Positions 13,401 through 26,880 of a stretch of DNA of 64,000 nt are shown here, piece by piece. How positions within the stretch are numbered: position 1 is the stretch's first letter; each line of letters begins with the position of its first letter. The DNA comes from Sipunculus nudus (lineage: Eukaryota > Annelida > Sipuncula > Golfingiida > Sipunculidae), in contig CM049309.1 in assembly GCA_026874595.1 (NCBI GenBank), positions 7,841,076 through 7,905,075 on the forward strand, read 5' to 3'. The position numbers and the translations under genes are program-made. Under the pieces are notes generated by a model, which worked only from the letters and a program-made list of their open reading frames with translations, had not been told where the DNA came from and did not search any database.

Positions 13401-16400
13401 TGATTGAGAGGTATATTGTTTTCCCCATAGTTTGAGTTAGTAGCTTTACTTAAAAAGTAATGAATGGATATTGATGAGATTTTGTGGAGGGGTAGAGTAA
13501 AACTTGAGGTACAATCCATTAAATTTTGCAGGTAATCTGGATCACCATAATATATCATTGTTTTAGCTGTGGCCATGGTCATTCAATGGTATTAGGGCAG
13601 GCCAAGTTCTAGAGCAGACTAACAGTGATCAAATCACTGAGTTGATTAATCATGAAAATGTTTAAGTTCCAGGCAGATTTACATGTTGGCTCAGACTGCA
13701 GATCTTGTTGAATAGATAATTTCAGTTTACAGTTTTGGATTAAGGATAAATAATTTTTCTGATAGTTGTTTAATAGTTTGGGCTCTCCTGTGTCCATTGT
13801 ATCTCAGTGCCCTCACAATTACATCTTCTACCCTGTTTTGCCCTGGTTAAGTTCAGTCATTGGTATAATTTATGTTTTTTTTTTTTTTTATCAGAAGTTT
13901 TCCATAATGGTAGCCCTATAAGGTCCCAAAGTCAAATATATGAAGCCAAGGAACTCTGTGGAACTTTGCATTAGTCACAACGGTTAATTACCTAAAACCA
14001 TATGATCATATGATCTTAACAGATTACTTAGTACAGTTTAAATTTTGTAATGCTAAATTTACTGCAGTGACTTAAAGATTAATCTTGGCCTGATGTATGT
14101 GGAAAGCAGTGATAATAATATAAATGTTACAATTCTTATTATTTTTCTGAATCAAAGTACAACCAGGAAACTCAAACAGGAGGTCAATCTCATTGTGTTC
14201 ATCGTTTCTTGACAATCGCATACAGTCTTTTATTCTTTTAAAGATTTAAAATGGATTTTAACTGAAAAAAAAACATATCTAGCACAGAAAAAGAAAACAA
14301 GAATATATTTAACAAGAAATAGATTTTATCAGAAATGTGCAAGGCAAATAATTAAACAAAAGAAATTCATAAAAAAAAAAATTTATATTGAGACAATATT
14401 TTTTTGCTCATCAATAAAAAATAAGGCTGTCTTGCTTATCAGCATAGAAAAATGGAAAGTTTGAACTAAACATTACTTTATATATGACGATGTATGCTGT
14501 ATATAAACAATACCCATAAGCCTCTATTTTTATCACAGATTTATCAATAATTTATTGGTTATCGACTACCCATTGTATTATAGAGTACATATTATAAAAA
14601 TGGCTTCTGTCTTTCTTTTCTGAATTTTTCTACTTTCTTAAACAAGATTTTATTCTTCATTAACAGTGACCATTTCACTTTCTTTTCAAGAAAGTATGAA
14701 ATTCCACACTTCATTTGGATACTTGTATTCATTTCTCTGCCAAAATATATTCAGAAATTTACCTGAACTCCAAGCTGAGCATATTAGCTGACCTGGTATG
14801 TAGACTTCTCATCACCTTGCACATTATTCTTGTTCACAAGCAGTTCTTTTGAAAACCAGTGATTTTTCTAACACTCTTTTTAAACTTTAAATCTTTCATG
14901 GGTAAATATTGTTAATATTTAAGATGAAATTCTTGGCAGTTGAAAGGGATGTGTAAATCTTTTGTCAAGATAGGACAGACTCCAGATAAATTGCTTGACG
15001 CAGTCAATAAAACAGTATACAGACATTTGGCTGGTGCCCATACCTTTATTAGCTTCCTGAATTGCAATAATGATTTGGGAACCAGCCAGGAAAAATAATT
15101 TATTCAGATCCAGTTTTCGATACAAGATTTTTTGTTTGTTTGTTTGTATATCTTACATTTGCCATTTGTAAAATACCTCCAAATATTGTAATGGGTTTGA
15201 ATGAAAGTTTGGGGAGATATTGGTATCAAAAACTGTAAGTGCAGTTATATCAATGAAAGTAAGCAAAGGTATGTATTGAGTTTGATATGGTTATCTTGTA
15301 CGATGCTGGATAGTGTTTCAGTGGCCAAATACACAGCTGCGAAATACTTAATTTGTTTTCTTGACCCAAAGAAATCCTTCTTGTTTAGGGAAAATGTTTC
15401 AGGAAAGGTCTCATTAAACTTCAAACAGTTAAAGAGTAAAGATTCAGTTCAAAAGTTATCATTTCATTATTTACAGCTTGTGGTTTAGTTTTAGACAGGT
15501 GACATATTTCAACAGGATATGGGCTATACACAGCCTAAAAGTACGGCCCCTTCTAGACAACTTAACAACCAAATCCTGCAATTAAAATTGTCCCAGTGCA
15601 TTGATTCTTACAACAAAGTATAGTTAAAACATGGGAGTTTGTGTATGTATCTCTTTTTCCTATAATTCCAATCAAAATCACATCCCCATGTAATCTCAAA
15701 CCTCCAGTCTAATTTGCTGATAATGTTTGATCAATACATAAATTGTTGACAATAATACTTTGCATGGAAACATAAATTATGCTTTTTTGAGGGTATGGGC
15801 TGAAAGCCAATAAGAGCTGAATAGTCCATTTTCTTCATAGGGGGAGGGGGGATGGTTCACAGCTGATAATCTCTATGAATATTGATACAACCTTATGACC
15901 TTATAAAAAATCAAAATAATCTCTTCCTATCTAGATTTACATGGTGTCATTCTGCATCACTAATAAGAAAAGTGACTTTTTAAATGTTTTTTCTGCCAAA
16001 TTGCTTTTTTGACCTTTTGCACATTTAACAGTTGTTTCCCTATTCCAAAATGTCATGGATGGACTGTGACTTTTGATATGGTTGTGCTTTTACATTGAGT
16101 CACTGAGAGTAGGACTGCTGAAAAAAAGTAACACACAGATATTTAAAAAAAATAGGTATATGTACAGGTAAGAGCATAGACCATATCAAAAGTGGAATCA
16201 TACCCTTGTCAAGAGAGATCTTGACCTTAAAGGGACATAATTAGGAGTTTAATTATGCCTATTCTTTCAAACTATCTGTTCAGTTTTACTTTATACAAGA
16301 GTTTCCTAGCAAAACCATCCCAGCACATGGTATTTCCTTGCATACGGCTGTTTAACACCATGTAATGGCTCTGCTTGTTGGTAAACACAGTCTGTTTACC

Positions 16401-17593
16401 ATGACAAGGCACCGTGACTCCAGGTCCGATTAAGAGGGGAAACACGCGGTTTTTCAGCCAGCAGAAAGTATTAGATTTTTTGGGCCAAGTCAGTCAGGGC
16501 ATCTCCTGATTGACACGTGTTTTGGCTTAACAAAGCACACGGCCCCACACACTGTGTTATGTTTACACATCATCATGCCCAATCCACTGTTAACATTCGT
16601 TTACAGGAGAAAGTAAATAGTTCAGGGCAATATTTTGGCAGGTCCAGATTTATTTTAAAGGGAAGAAGCTATTTTTTGTGTAAACTCAACATGCTTTATA
16701 GGTGATTAGGCCCCTTTAAGTTTTATCTTATTTATTGTTCTTGAAGAATTGTCCTGAAATTTGTTGTGCCTGTTGATCTACTGCTGAAAACTGGTTTTGA
16801 TAGAAAACTAACAAAACTTACCAGGTTGTACCTAGACATTGGATAAAAAAAGTCATCAAATAATTATTTATGGAACCCCTTGCATACTATCTGAAAACAG
16901 CGTATGACCTCCCGGAGAACTTTCACTCACACTGTGAGAAATGGAAGGATTTTTCAGGTTTTGCAGGTGCTGGGTAAAACATAATCTTATTTGCTCAGCA
17001 TGTAAACAAAGATGTGCCCATGCAGAGCTCTTAAAACAAAACCTGATTGGTTCCAGGTTCCTGTAATGGATGAAAATATTATTTTTGTGTCATGTTTGTT
17101 ACTACTAATCAGCTACTAATGTTGGAAACATCTAGGTGTTCACCTTTCCAACAGATTGGTACAAAATGAAAATGCTTATCTGTGCACATGCATTTTTGCC
17201 TGAGACAGGCGGAAATGTTCAGAGTAGTTCATTGGCCATCTTCAGGAAAGTGGAAAATGGGAGAAACTGGAAGAAACAAATTCATTTCATTCATGTTCTG
17301 TGCTGGTGTTTTCTTGATACAGACAGAAATCAGTCTATGTATAATGCTTAGATCTATCTATCGACTTTTTAAAATATAACAGAGTGATCTTTTCTTATTG
17401 TCAAGTCTATAAATATGTTTCATCGCTCAGTTGTCACCTGCCTTGAGTAAGAAGGGGGGGGATCAGGATTAAAGATGTACATTGGTTCAGAAATAATTCA
17501 CCGAGGCCTTTGATGCCATAAACCAGAGTTAGATCTTCCAAAAAATAAATATAAACAATATATGTTGTTTGATTCAGATGATGTGCTGTATGT
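10446..17593. other. No gene seen; AT-rich DNA
   Basis: No reading frame here resembles a known protein. A poly-T run lies at about 13874-13889. A stretch near 13500 (GGTACAATCCATTAAATTT) resembles 1825-1850, suggesting another dispersed repeat. A short hairpin ACCTCT...AGAGGT lies near 13391-13412. Confidence 0.55.
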
Positions 17594-18059
17594 TAGGGCT
17601 GTGTATCACAAGGCAATTCGCAAAACTAATCTATCAAAGATATGGCATGGCAATATGCAAATCGTTTTGCGAACATTATGCCTGGCTTGACAAATAGCAA
17701 TTCAGAAATAACCAGATAATTCCCCTGCATGTTGATTAATGTTCATACATAATACATGTATTTTGTTTTAAATTTGGTTCATTGCCAATGTATCATATGC
17801 AATAAACCATTTACTTGGGGAAGGCTGGCTTTTACCCAGTACCAATGAGACTGCAAATTACTGGATACAAAATATAAGATAAAGCTCAGTCTAATCAGAG
17901 CTTATTTTACCCTTTCTCTGCTGTTTCTATGTCTGTTATCTCAAATAAAGTTCCCCATAAGGTTCATGAACTGGCAATATTTCTGTAGGTGAATATTATT
18001 GGTCAGTTTCTTGCATAGTTTGCAGACTCTTGAGTGTTCAGATGCTCATTACAGCCCTA
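17594..18059. mobile_element. Possible small hAT-like element
   Basis: The left end TAGGGCTGT and right end ACAGCCCTA are exact inverted repeats of nine bases, of the kind seen in hAT-derived miniature elements. The flanking octamers (CTGTATGT and CTTTGTAA) do not match well, so the call is tentative. It is 466 bases long and has no coding capacity. Confidence 0.4.
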
Positions 18060-18258
18060 CTTTGTAAATCTTTATATTTAAAAATTGGCCATGGAAATAT
18101 TGATTTGATCCTTGTAACTAGACTGGCATGATCCTTTTGCACATTGATGTACTAATATGATGAAAGGAGGTCCCTACTCAGGCGTTAAACTTCAGTCAGT
18201 GTATTGAATTCATCTGAGAGATTGTGCTTAATATTTATGTGTCATTCAGGGCATTATT

Positions 18259-21030
18259 GTATCTCCAGACAAAGTCGGGGTATACTATGTTTTCATACCT
18301 GTCACGCCGCCGCATCTTAATCTTGTTGGCCCGATAACTCAAAAAATATTTCACGGATCTTTACCAAACTTGGTATATGTATAGATATGGGTGAGAGGAC
18401 AACGCCTATTTAAAATGAGGTCATGACCTTGACTAGAAGAGTGTCCTTGACCCTGAATAGTTCCAATTTTGGGGAAAATCACACAAATTACTAAATATCT
18501 CAAGAAATCTTGCATGGATTGGTCCAAAAATCAACTTGATCGAAGATCTTGAATAGTATTGTCATGTATCAGAAACAGGTGGCGCCACCTGTTATTTTTT
18601 ATTTGTTTTCATGCAGTTTAATACCCCATCATTGCCACTTAACAGTACTGTGAGCATTATAAGTCAAAAACTAATGGACAGATTTCTTTTATATTATGCA
18701 TATACATAGATATGGGTTATGGGATGATGTTTATTTAAATTGGTGTCATGACCTCTCCTATGAGAGTGGCCTTGACCTTGAATATTGCCATATATGGTGA
18801 AAATCACACAAAATCATTACCGTATTGTCTACTTGAATTGGTACAGGAAAAAATAATTATTTTTCTCAGTGTGTGAATTATTATATGTAAAATATGACAA
18901 ATTAGAATATTGCAGGAGAGAAGATCGTTTGACACCTGAGAACCGGCGATGGGCGATAATAGATGATGTACGGCAACTCCCATGTTAATTATTATTTAAC
19001 ACTTGTTTGGGAATATATGTGAGCGCTGCTGGTGACGAAAAAGATATCCAGTTTATCCCGTAACTGGCATTTTATAAACCGGTGTTTTATACATGTATAT
19101 ACACAGGGTTTTAGCCGCGCCGGTCGGGGGAAACCGGGACGGCCTGTACTGCCGGCCGTAACAGACTTAACATTCGTAACCCACAGACCGGCACAAAGAA
19201 TCATAAAGATCGTCAAAAATCCAGCTACCGGCAATAGAACTTCAGTAATTCATTACCCCAAACTGTTTAATTTGTACCTCATTAGTATGTTAACAAATTT
19301 ATTTGATCACGGCTGTGGTGCAAACAAAATTGACAGGAGTCACTGACCTTAATTTACACATCAAATAAATTATTGGTAAACAAACAAGCAACGAAGTGTT
19401 TCACAGTTTGGACATGAAAGGAAAACATCATTAGCCAGGGGTCTCTCACGGCCTACAGCGATGCGTAGCATCTTTAGTGGTACGAAAATGGGCTATTGTT
19501 TTGTAATACTTCATGGCAACATTTAATTCATTTACAAACATTATTTGTATGGATTGCAGAATACGCCCTAATAAAATGGTAATGGTGATTTAAGGGCGTT
19601 AATGAAATTTATTCGGGGTGCCACCTGGCGGCAAGTGAACTTATTACAGCCGTGAATATTTAATCTCAGCAGATTTATTTATATATTTCAATAAACTGTT
19701 TATTTTACCCGTTTGGTAATTTCAGTGGAAAGAAATAAATGGAAAAAATATATGTTTATCATATTTTTAAACTAAGACGGGGGAGTAACATAAAAGGGGG
19801 AAAAATTGGTAGATTTGAACCAGGGGCACATGGTTCACACTAAAGCAGTTCATGCGCCTTTAACCAAATGGCCACAGTAACCAACGAATTACGCGGAAGT
19901 TTTTATTTGGGAGATTCTAATAAGATTTATACAGCGGGGGAAAAAATTATTTCACGGACATAACCGGGATTTATCAAATTTAAACCCTTGAAGACAGCGG
20001 TATATCCTTTGTAGCTGCGGTTCAAAGCACTCTGACGATCTCCATTTAACCTTTGATGTCTTGTAGCACCAGGTCATGCCTGTGATCAGCGGTCCGTTCG
20101 AGGTTTGTCCCAAGTGGATTACTAATATATGATCATCAGCTAATGTGATTTTTTTCCCCACACACAAATCCTTCTAATTATATTATTAAGTAAACAAAAT
20201 ATTATCGATTAAGACACAATTTTTACCTCGAGTTCTATTGTTCAAATCACATTCATGCTGTAACAAGTCTGAAGCAAAGATGGCCCATCGGTATCAGTTA
20301 AGCGACAGTTTTTCCTATTTACATACATGAAGTCGCAAATCTGATAAAATTGTTCCGATAAATTATCATGTTACTTCCTCGCTTTAAGACATAAAGATGT
20401 GTTGTTATCAGGTGAACAGCGTAGACATTTGATTCATCTCCGCATGCAAAGCTGTTTTAATCATAGCTACAATAACTGTTCATACGGACCGCCGGTGGTC
20501 ACCGGCAATAGCTAATGTCGGCACAGTATGTTGGTGTACGAATTCATATATGTAATATAGAAAAATATGATTAAGGAAATTTATAGTGTGCGAACTAATG
20601 AAGGATACGAACTGATGTAGACATTACGGTAATATCTCAATAAGGGATGCATTGATTGGTTCAAAAATCAACTTGACTGAAGATCTTGGATAGTGTTGTC
20701 ATGTACCGGAAACTGGTAGTGCCACCTGTTATTCTTTTACTTGTTTTCATGCCGTTTAATACCCCAATATGCCACTTAACAGTACTGTGAGCATTATAAG
20801 TCAAAAACTAATGGACAGATTTCTTCTATATTATGCATATACATAGACATGGATTAGGGGATGATATATATAGAAATTGGGGTCATGACCTTTTCAGTGA
20901 GAGTGACCTTTTCTATGAGTGTGGTCTGATATTAATTGTTGCTGAAGATGGGGGGCCTATTCTTAAAAGGGGGAGGGGATTAATTGTCTTGGGATACTAT
21001 GGCACCTGCGGTGCCAAGAAATATCTAGTT
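18259..21030 (+). mobile_element. Family A Helentron-like element, copy 2 (interrupted)
   Basis: The 5' hairpin is at 18259-18285 (GTATCTCCAGAC arm, slightly decayed). The palindrome AGGTGGCGCCACCT is near 18578. The 3' arm GTCTTGGGATAC is at 20985-20996, the hairpin GGCACCTGCGGTGCC at 21001-21015 and CTAGTT at 21025-21030. A separate 1.8-kb transposon (18816-20633) splits the interior. Unlike copies 1 and 3 it has no run of AGGTCA monomers, only the palindrome type. Confidence 0.82.
18816..20633. mobile_element. Terminal-inverted-repeat element nested in family A copy 2
   Basis: The left end ATTACCGTATTGTCTAC and right end GTAGACATTACGGTAAT are inverted repeats with one mismatch in 17, and weaker matching continues for about ten more bases. 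ATC flanks both sides (18813-18815 and 20634-20636), a possible 3-base target duplication. The matching family A copies run continuously across this point, which confirms the insertion. The interior is less AT-rich than its surroundings near 19120-19160 and encodes no recognised transposase; the longest open stretch (19032-19346, +) is not recognisable. Confidence 0.78.
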
Positions 21031-23317
21031 TAGTATGATGTCCAGAAACTACAAAAACAGACATATTGATGAAATACATTGAACTGACTTGCCTTATGCC
21101 TTATGTAGCATTTGCTGAATATATATCCCTGCTCTCACTGGAACTCCAAAGTAAATCTTGACAAATTGGAATAATTAATCATGCAGTTGGAATATACAAC
21201 ATAAACCAAGATAGATTATAATAATCACCATCACAAGAAGGGATTAAAAAGGAAAACAGGATACACTTTCAAGATTATATCCCACAGTGAACCAGAACAA
21301 ATTGGAATAATCACTTTCAGAAGAAATTCCAATGGAATAATAACTTGCAGAAGAAGAGATTCCAAATTTGATGCGTTTGAGAAGTCGGTATAAAGTTGAA
21401 AAAAATAGTTTTCACCAAATATCCAGTCTGAGCTAGTTAACATGTATTTGAGAGCAGTAGCATTGCAATACAACTGGGTTCTGTGACAGTAATACAGGGG
21501 GATGGTCTGTTACTCAGAATCCTTTCTGAAATGTGTGATGTCTGAAAATCTATAAATCTCTTGACACCTGCAATCATTTCGACTTGTCTAATTATATTCA
21601 GTAAAATTAATAAAAATTAAAGCTGCCCACTGTTTGCAGTGTTTACTGCTGTTGGTTTCAATAAAACTTAACATATATGGACTTCATATATAGACTTCAT
21701 TAAGGGTTGGATATGGACCCTAAAGTATTTGAAAGGACACTGTAGTGCCCAAATTTGTAGAATCGTCTGCCCTGCCAAGTAGCACTGTCACTTTCAGTTG
21801 GAGAAACACTGTATGTGCTCTTGTTTGCCGTTTTTCGCCAGGTGAAGACAGTCTTCGTCTTCCTCAGACTCATGGATCATAAATAATGCTGCGTAACCCC
21901 CTTGAGGTAACCCGTCTCATCAGCGCGATGGAATTAGTCTTACAATTTGGTCATGGAAACGTGCAAAGCATAACTAACTGTAGGTCATCTTATGTCAAGA
22001 ATCAGCAGAGAATGGGGGTAAAAAAGGTATTAATCTGTAAGAGGTATTATACTCTCCCTTACATATAGATGTTTGTGTGTTTTTGTGTGTGACCTACGAT
22101 AAAGAGTATCAGGAATAGTCTGTTCATCAGTGAGGTTTCCATTGAAATTTTGCAATATTTTCATAAATTGGCAGTTAAATTATAAAAAACAAAATTCCAA
22201 AAGATGAAGGTCAGGATCATTTGTCAAATGCTAAAATGCTAAATTTCCTAAAAAATTGAATTGTCAGGATGAGGCTACATACTCATAACAGATGGCATGT
22301 CATTTGGCTAAAGATCAAGAAGGTCCAGAATAAAGATATTGGTATTTGTCATGATATTTTACATCTAATATTTGGCCTGTAGACAGTGTAGTCCTTGATC
22401 TACCTAATTGTAAAGCTGTGTGATAATATAGAAGATAAAGATTAAAAGGAAAATCACAAAATTTAAATGGTCACTTACTAGTGCACAGATTACAGCTGGC
22501 CTCATTTAAATAAGATTAACATATAGTTTAAAAGTAAGGAACTTGAAAAAATAATATGCAGGTTATTTTATATACATATATATATATATATTAATGTCTT
22601 TCTGTAAAAAAGTTGCTGTAGGATAAATTGAATATATTTATTGTGTACACCAGGTCTTTTAATGTTGAATTAGATGGAGGTGAAACCAGGCTTTGTTCTA
22701 TGAACATCAGTGATCATGAGACCACTTAAATTTATGGATGTGAAGCTTGTTGTATTGATCTGAGACAGACTGCAATTTCTCATGGACTGAAGCTTTTAAT
22801 TGTAATATTTAAGTTGAAATCCTTAAGATGAAGTCAAGATGAAGTGTAGCTCATCTCAGATGGACTTGAGTTGAAGTTCAGTTTGGAAATGCATAATGTT
22901 GATATAATGTTGATAAAATATGGGTTTTAATTTTATTAGGTTTGAATTTTTCAATTGTACCCATGTAGGGTTAAAGCTTTATTTTTAGCTAAAGCTTATT
23001 CTGTTGACATTAGAAGTGGTGGAATTCTTATCTGGTTTAAATTTGTTACACTTATCTTTGGTTTTATGTTCAGATTGGCTCTTAGGTTGTTGTGTTGTTC
23101 TTAGGTGGTCTGAAATTCCCTATGGATTGAATCTTGTACTGTTGATTTGCAAGTTTGTTGCTCAACAGATTGAGGTATCTTAGATAGGGTGAAGATTGTT
23201 TAGGCCAGAGGTTTGTCCTAATCTTAAAGGGGCTAAAATATCCTTTAAGAATTTAAGCTTATTTGTTGATCTTAGGTGTGTTGAAATTCTTGTTGGAAAG
23301 ACCCTCAACGTGTTATT
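21031..23317. other. No gene seen; AT-rich DNA
   Basis: No coding similarity was found. A short (TA)n lies at 22575-22592. Short GGAATAATCAC-type repeats occur at 21220-21370. Confidence 0.55.
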
Positions 23318-23362
23318 GTATCCGCCAAAACAGAGTTTTGCGGATACTATGTTTTCAGCTGG

Positions 23363-23363
<1 letters not shown>

Positions 23364-23402
<39 letters not shown>
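23364..23402 (+). repeat. (GCC)n microsatellite
   Basis: About 12 GCC/CCG units lie just inside the 5' hairpin of the family B element. Family A copies have a shorter GCCGCC run at the same place. Confidence 0.95.
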
Positions 23403-23570
23403 GTAGGTGTCCGGAGAACTCCTCCGTAACCGCTGGGCGGAATTTTCCGAAACCCGGGATTATGTTCGGGTCACATGTGAACTGCTGCGCCCCGATTTTG
23501 TTTTGACCTCTGACCTTTCCTCTGCGCTCTGCGTCCGTTTGTGCGTCTGTTTACACACATAAACCCACAT

Positions 23571-24970
23571 ATCTCGGGAACCGTTTGACCGATCAGGAAA
23601 ATTTTTTTGCACAAATGTAGCCCTCGGAGAGCTTTATAACATACACCAAAAATGGTGGCGCCACCTGCAACCATGTTTGCACAGTGTCCATCTGTTCGTC
23701 TGCCTTGGGTTAAAATCACTCATATCTCTGCAGTGACTTGACTAATTCACCTGAAATTCGGCATGCGCAAACATCCTGGATAGCTTTTCTGATTTTATGA
23801 CAGGTGGCGCCACCTACATTCACGTTGACGCTGCAGACATCCAAGCTCATATCTCGGGAACCGTTTGACCGATCAGGAAAATTCTTTTGCACAAATGTAG
23901 CCCTTGGAGAGCTTTATAACATACACCAAAAATGGTGGCGCCACCTGCAACCATGTTTGCACAGTGTCCATCTGTTCGTCTGCCTTGGGTTAAAATCACT
24001 CATATCTCTGCAGTGACTTGACTAATTCACCTGAAATTTGGCATGCGTATACATCCTGGATAGCTTATCAGATTTTATGACAGGTGGCGCCACCTACATT
24101 CACGTTTACGCTGCAGACATCCAAGCTCATATCTCGGGAACCGTTTGACCGATCAGGAAAATTCTTTTGCACAAATGTAGCCCTTGGAGAGCTTTATAAC
24201 ATACACCAAAAATGGTGCCGCTACCTGCAACCATGTTTGTACAGTGTCCATCTGTTTGTCTGCCTTGGGTTAAAATCACTCATATCTCTGCAGTGACTTG
24301 ACTAATTCACCTGAAATTTGGCATGCGTATACATCCTGGATAGCTTTTCTGATTTTATGACAGGTGGCGCCACCTACATTCATGTTTACGCTGCAGACAT
24401 CCAAGCTCATATCTCAGGAACCGTTTGATTGATCAGGAAAATTTTTTTGCACAAATGTAGCCCTTGGAGAGCTTTATAACATACACAAAAAATGGTGGCG
24501 CCACCTGCAACCATGTTTGCACAGTGTCCAGCTGTTCGTCTGCCTTGGGTTAAAATCACTCATATCTCTGCAGTGGTTTGACTAATTCACCTGAAATTCT
24601 GCATGCTTATACATCCTGGATAGCTTTTCTGATTTTATGACAGGTGGCGCCACCTACAATCAAGTTTACGCTGCAGACATCCAAGCTCATATCTAGGGAA
24701 CTGTTAGACCAATTGGGCCAAAATTTTGCATGTGTATAGTTCTCACAAAGCTCTTTATCATACGCTTAACTGGTGGCGCCACCTGCAACCCTTTTTTGCA
24801 CAGCGTCCATCTGTTTGTCTGCCAAGGGCAAAAATCACTCATATACAATATAGTGGTTTGACTTATCTGCCTTAAATTTTGCATATGTATACAACTTGGA
24901 CGGCTTTCTGGATTTTTTGGTAGGTAGCGCAAGCTACATACACAATTTGGCTGCAGACATCCATGCTGAT
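23571..24970 (+). repeat. Five 280-base tandem units, each a dimer
   Basis: The phrase ATCTCGGGAA (or a variant) recurs at 23571, 23851, 24131, 24411 and 24691, exactly 280 bases apart. Each unit has two related halves of about 152 and 128 bases, starting CATATCTCGGG and CATATCTCTGC, and each half carries one GGTGGCGCCACCT palindrome. The last unit is the most diverged. This is a higher-order repeat inside the family B element. Confidence 0.93.
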
Positions 24971-25045
24971 ATGCAACACTTCACCCGTTCCACTCTGATT
25001 TAGGCGGATACAAGTAGTCGCTTGTCGACTACCCGTATTCTAGTT

Positions 25046-26750
25046 CATAGTTGAAATTCCTTTTAGCATTAGTGGTTGTTGTTAAAATTCTTTTTGGAGT
25101 TTGTGCTGGTTTCATTAATCTTATTATTGTGTATATTCCTTTTATGGCCATGCAGTGCTTGTTGCATTGATCTATATAAATGTATATAAGTTACAGGTAC
25201 ATCTGCAGTCTCTACCAGTGTGATTACCAGGGCCTGATTTAAGGCAGTGTTTTATGAATATAATCCAAAGAAGGCTATTCTGTCTTAGTGAGCCCACAGT
25301 ACCCTTTCTGTAATACCTGTATATACAAAGAAAAGCTCATCATCGGAAGTCATCATGTTTCATATATGATTTTTTTGTGTTGTTTTATGCCTGAAAGGCC
25401 AGTTGTCAAGATTATTATTTCTTTTTCCCCTTATTATTTTGCAGATTTTCTGTTACCTTATGCTACTGCCTGATAAGGTCAGAGTTCTTGACTTTAAATG
25501 AAAATAAACATATGACACAGGATCAGTTGTTACACAGATGCAGTGATTTCAGTTTTTCTAAATTCTTGCATGGTATTAAGGGAGGTACCTCCACTTGAGG
25601 TTTGCTTTAATAGAGTATCTTTAGCTTACCTCAGCAGCATCATTAAGCCTAATCTTTTCCATGACTATAATATCTATTTGAGATCTATTCGGGATGTGTA
25701 ATTTTAGCACACCATGAAGATTTCCACCATCCTGTTAATATACCTATGTCTGGATTTTTCCCTGGGCCAACCAACCCTGGTGTAGACATGAGCATGCTAC
25801 TGAAGCCTGAATAACTGTAGAGGTACCGGTTTTGAAACAATGTCCATTGCAAGCCTGCTCCTTCGACAAAATCAAAAATAGAAATAGTTATGGGTCCAGT
25901 ATTGACAGTTTGCTATTATCATAAAACATGGAAGAAATCAGGGATAAATATAAGATGGCTGGTCCATGTTGCACAGCCACAACGAAGACAGAACAGACTT
26001 TTTTGGGGGAGGGGGATGATAGTTTAAGGTATTTCTCCCATGTCTATACTGTTTTATCTTGGGCCATTATTGTGGGCCATTATAGCCCTATTGTATATGT
26101 ATTGTCATCATTTTAATAGATTATAAATAGATGTTCATGTATACTGATACAGCACAAACTGTAAAATTCAGCAGACCATCATGACCCATGGCCCCTTCAT
26201 TATTCTGATTACCACAAATTTAAGAATAGTCAAGTTAGTGTGAAGAAAATATAATATAATTATATAAGCTATAGGGTTAGATAATGATATACATTTGTGA
26301 TAAAACATACCCAAAGTGCAGTACAGTTTTTGTGGTAATGATATCTCAGTGTTTTGGAGAGAGACTTTCAACAAAAAGTAACATATTTTGTGGTGACTAT
26401 GTTACTGAATCGAACATGAGGTGTGAGCGTATAGTATTTTTCTTATCAGCACATACCAGTTTCAGAACAACAGAGATATTTAAACTACACAGAATCATAC
26501 TCACAAGAGAGGTTAGGGATTGTGGGTAAAGAAAACCTTTCCCCACCATGCACTGGGGCATTTATAAATATAAATACACTAGTAATGTAGGTATAAATAC
26601 AATGAAAGATATATATATAAACCATGGAAATATGTTGGATTAGAGGTTTTTCCAGGAAAATTACATGCCCATGAAAGTATTTGTGAAATTATCTTAGTGA
26701 ATTCAAGTAACATTGGGTAAGCATGTGTATGTTCAGTGGTGAATGAAGGC
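25046..26750. other. No gene seen; AT-rich DNA
   Basis: No recognisable coding or RNA feature was found in this stretch on either strand. Confidence 0.5.
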
Positions 26751-26880
26751 TTTTTAGCTCAGCTGACTGTGAGTCTGGCTGTCCGTTAGCAGGACACAAA
26801 TTGTAACTGCTGGTCCTAGAAATTTCTAAATGAACATCCAAGGAGGTCCATGAAAAAACTCCTTGGAAACCTGAAATTAG

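Larger units (their letters stand above)
23318..25045 (+). mobile_element. Family B Helentron-like element
   Basis: The 5' hairpin at 23318-23347 has arms GTATCCGCC.AAAAC and GTTTTG.CGGATAC. The interior is a (GCC)n run followed by five 280-base tandem units. The 3' end has GGCGGATAC (25003-25011), inverse of the 5' arm; the hairpin GTAGTCG-CTTGT-CGACTAC (25014-25032); and CTAGTT (25040-25045). The layout is the same as family A although arm and hairpin sequences differ, and both families begin ATTGTATCC. No protein is encoded; the Arg-rich open frame over the GCC run is a product of the microsatellite. Confidence 0.82.

Noticed and set aside
19032-19346. Open frames on both strands inside the 18816-20633 element, considered as transposase remnants
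   Set aside because: No DDE-type or other transposase motif could be seen, and openness on both strands follows from local GC content.
23196-23429. Open frame ending in a long poly-arginine run
   Set aside because: The arginines come from the (GCC)n microsatellite inside the family B element; nothing upstream resembles a protein.
23571-24970. Spaced palindromic repeats considered as a CRISPR array
   Set aside because: Units are 280-base imperfect tandem copies with repeated, not unique, spacers, in clearly eukaryotic DNA.
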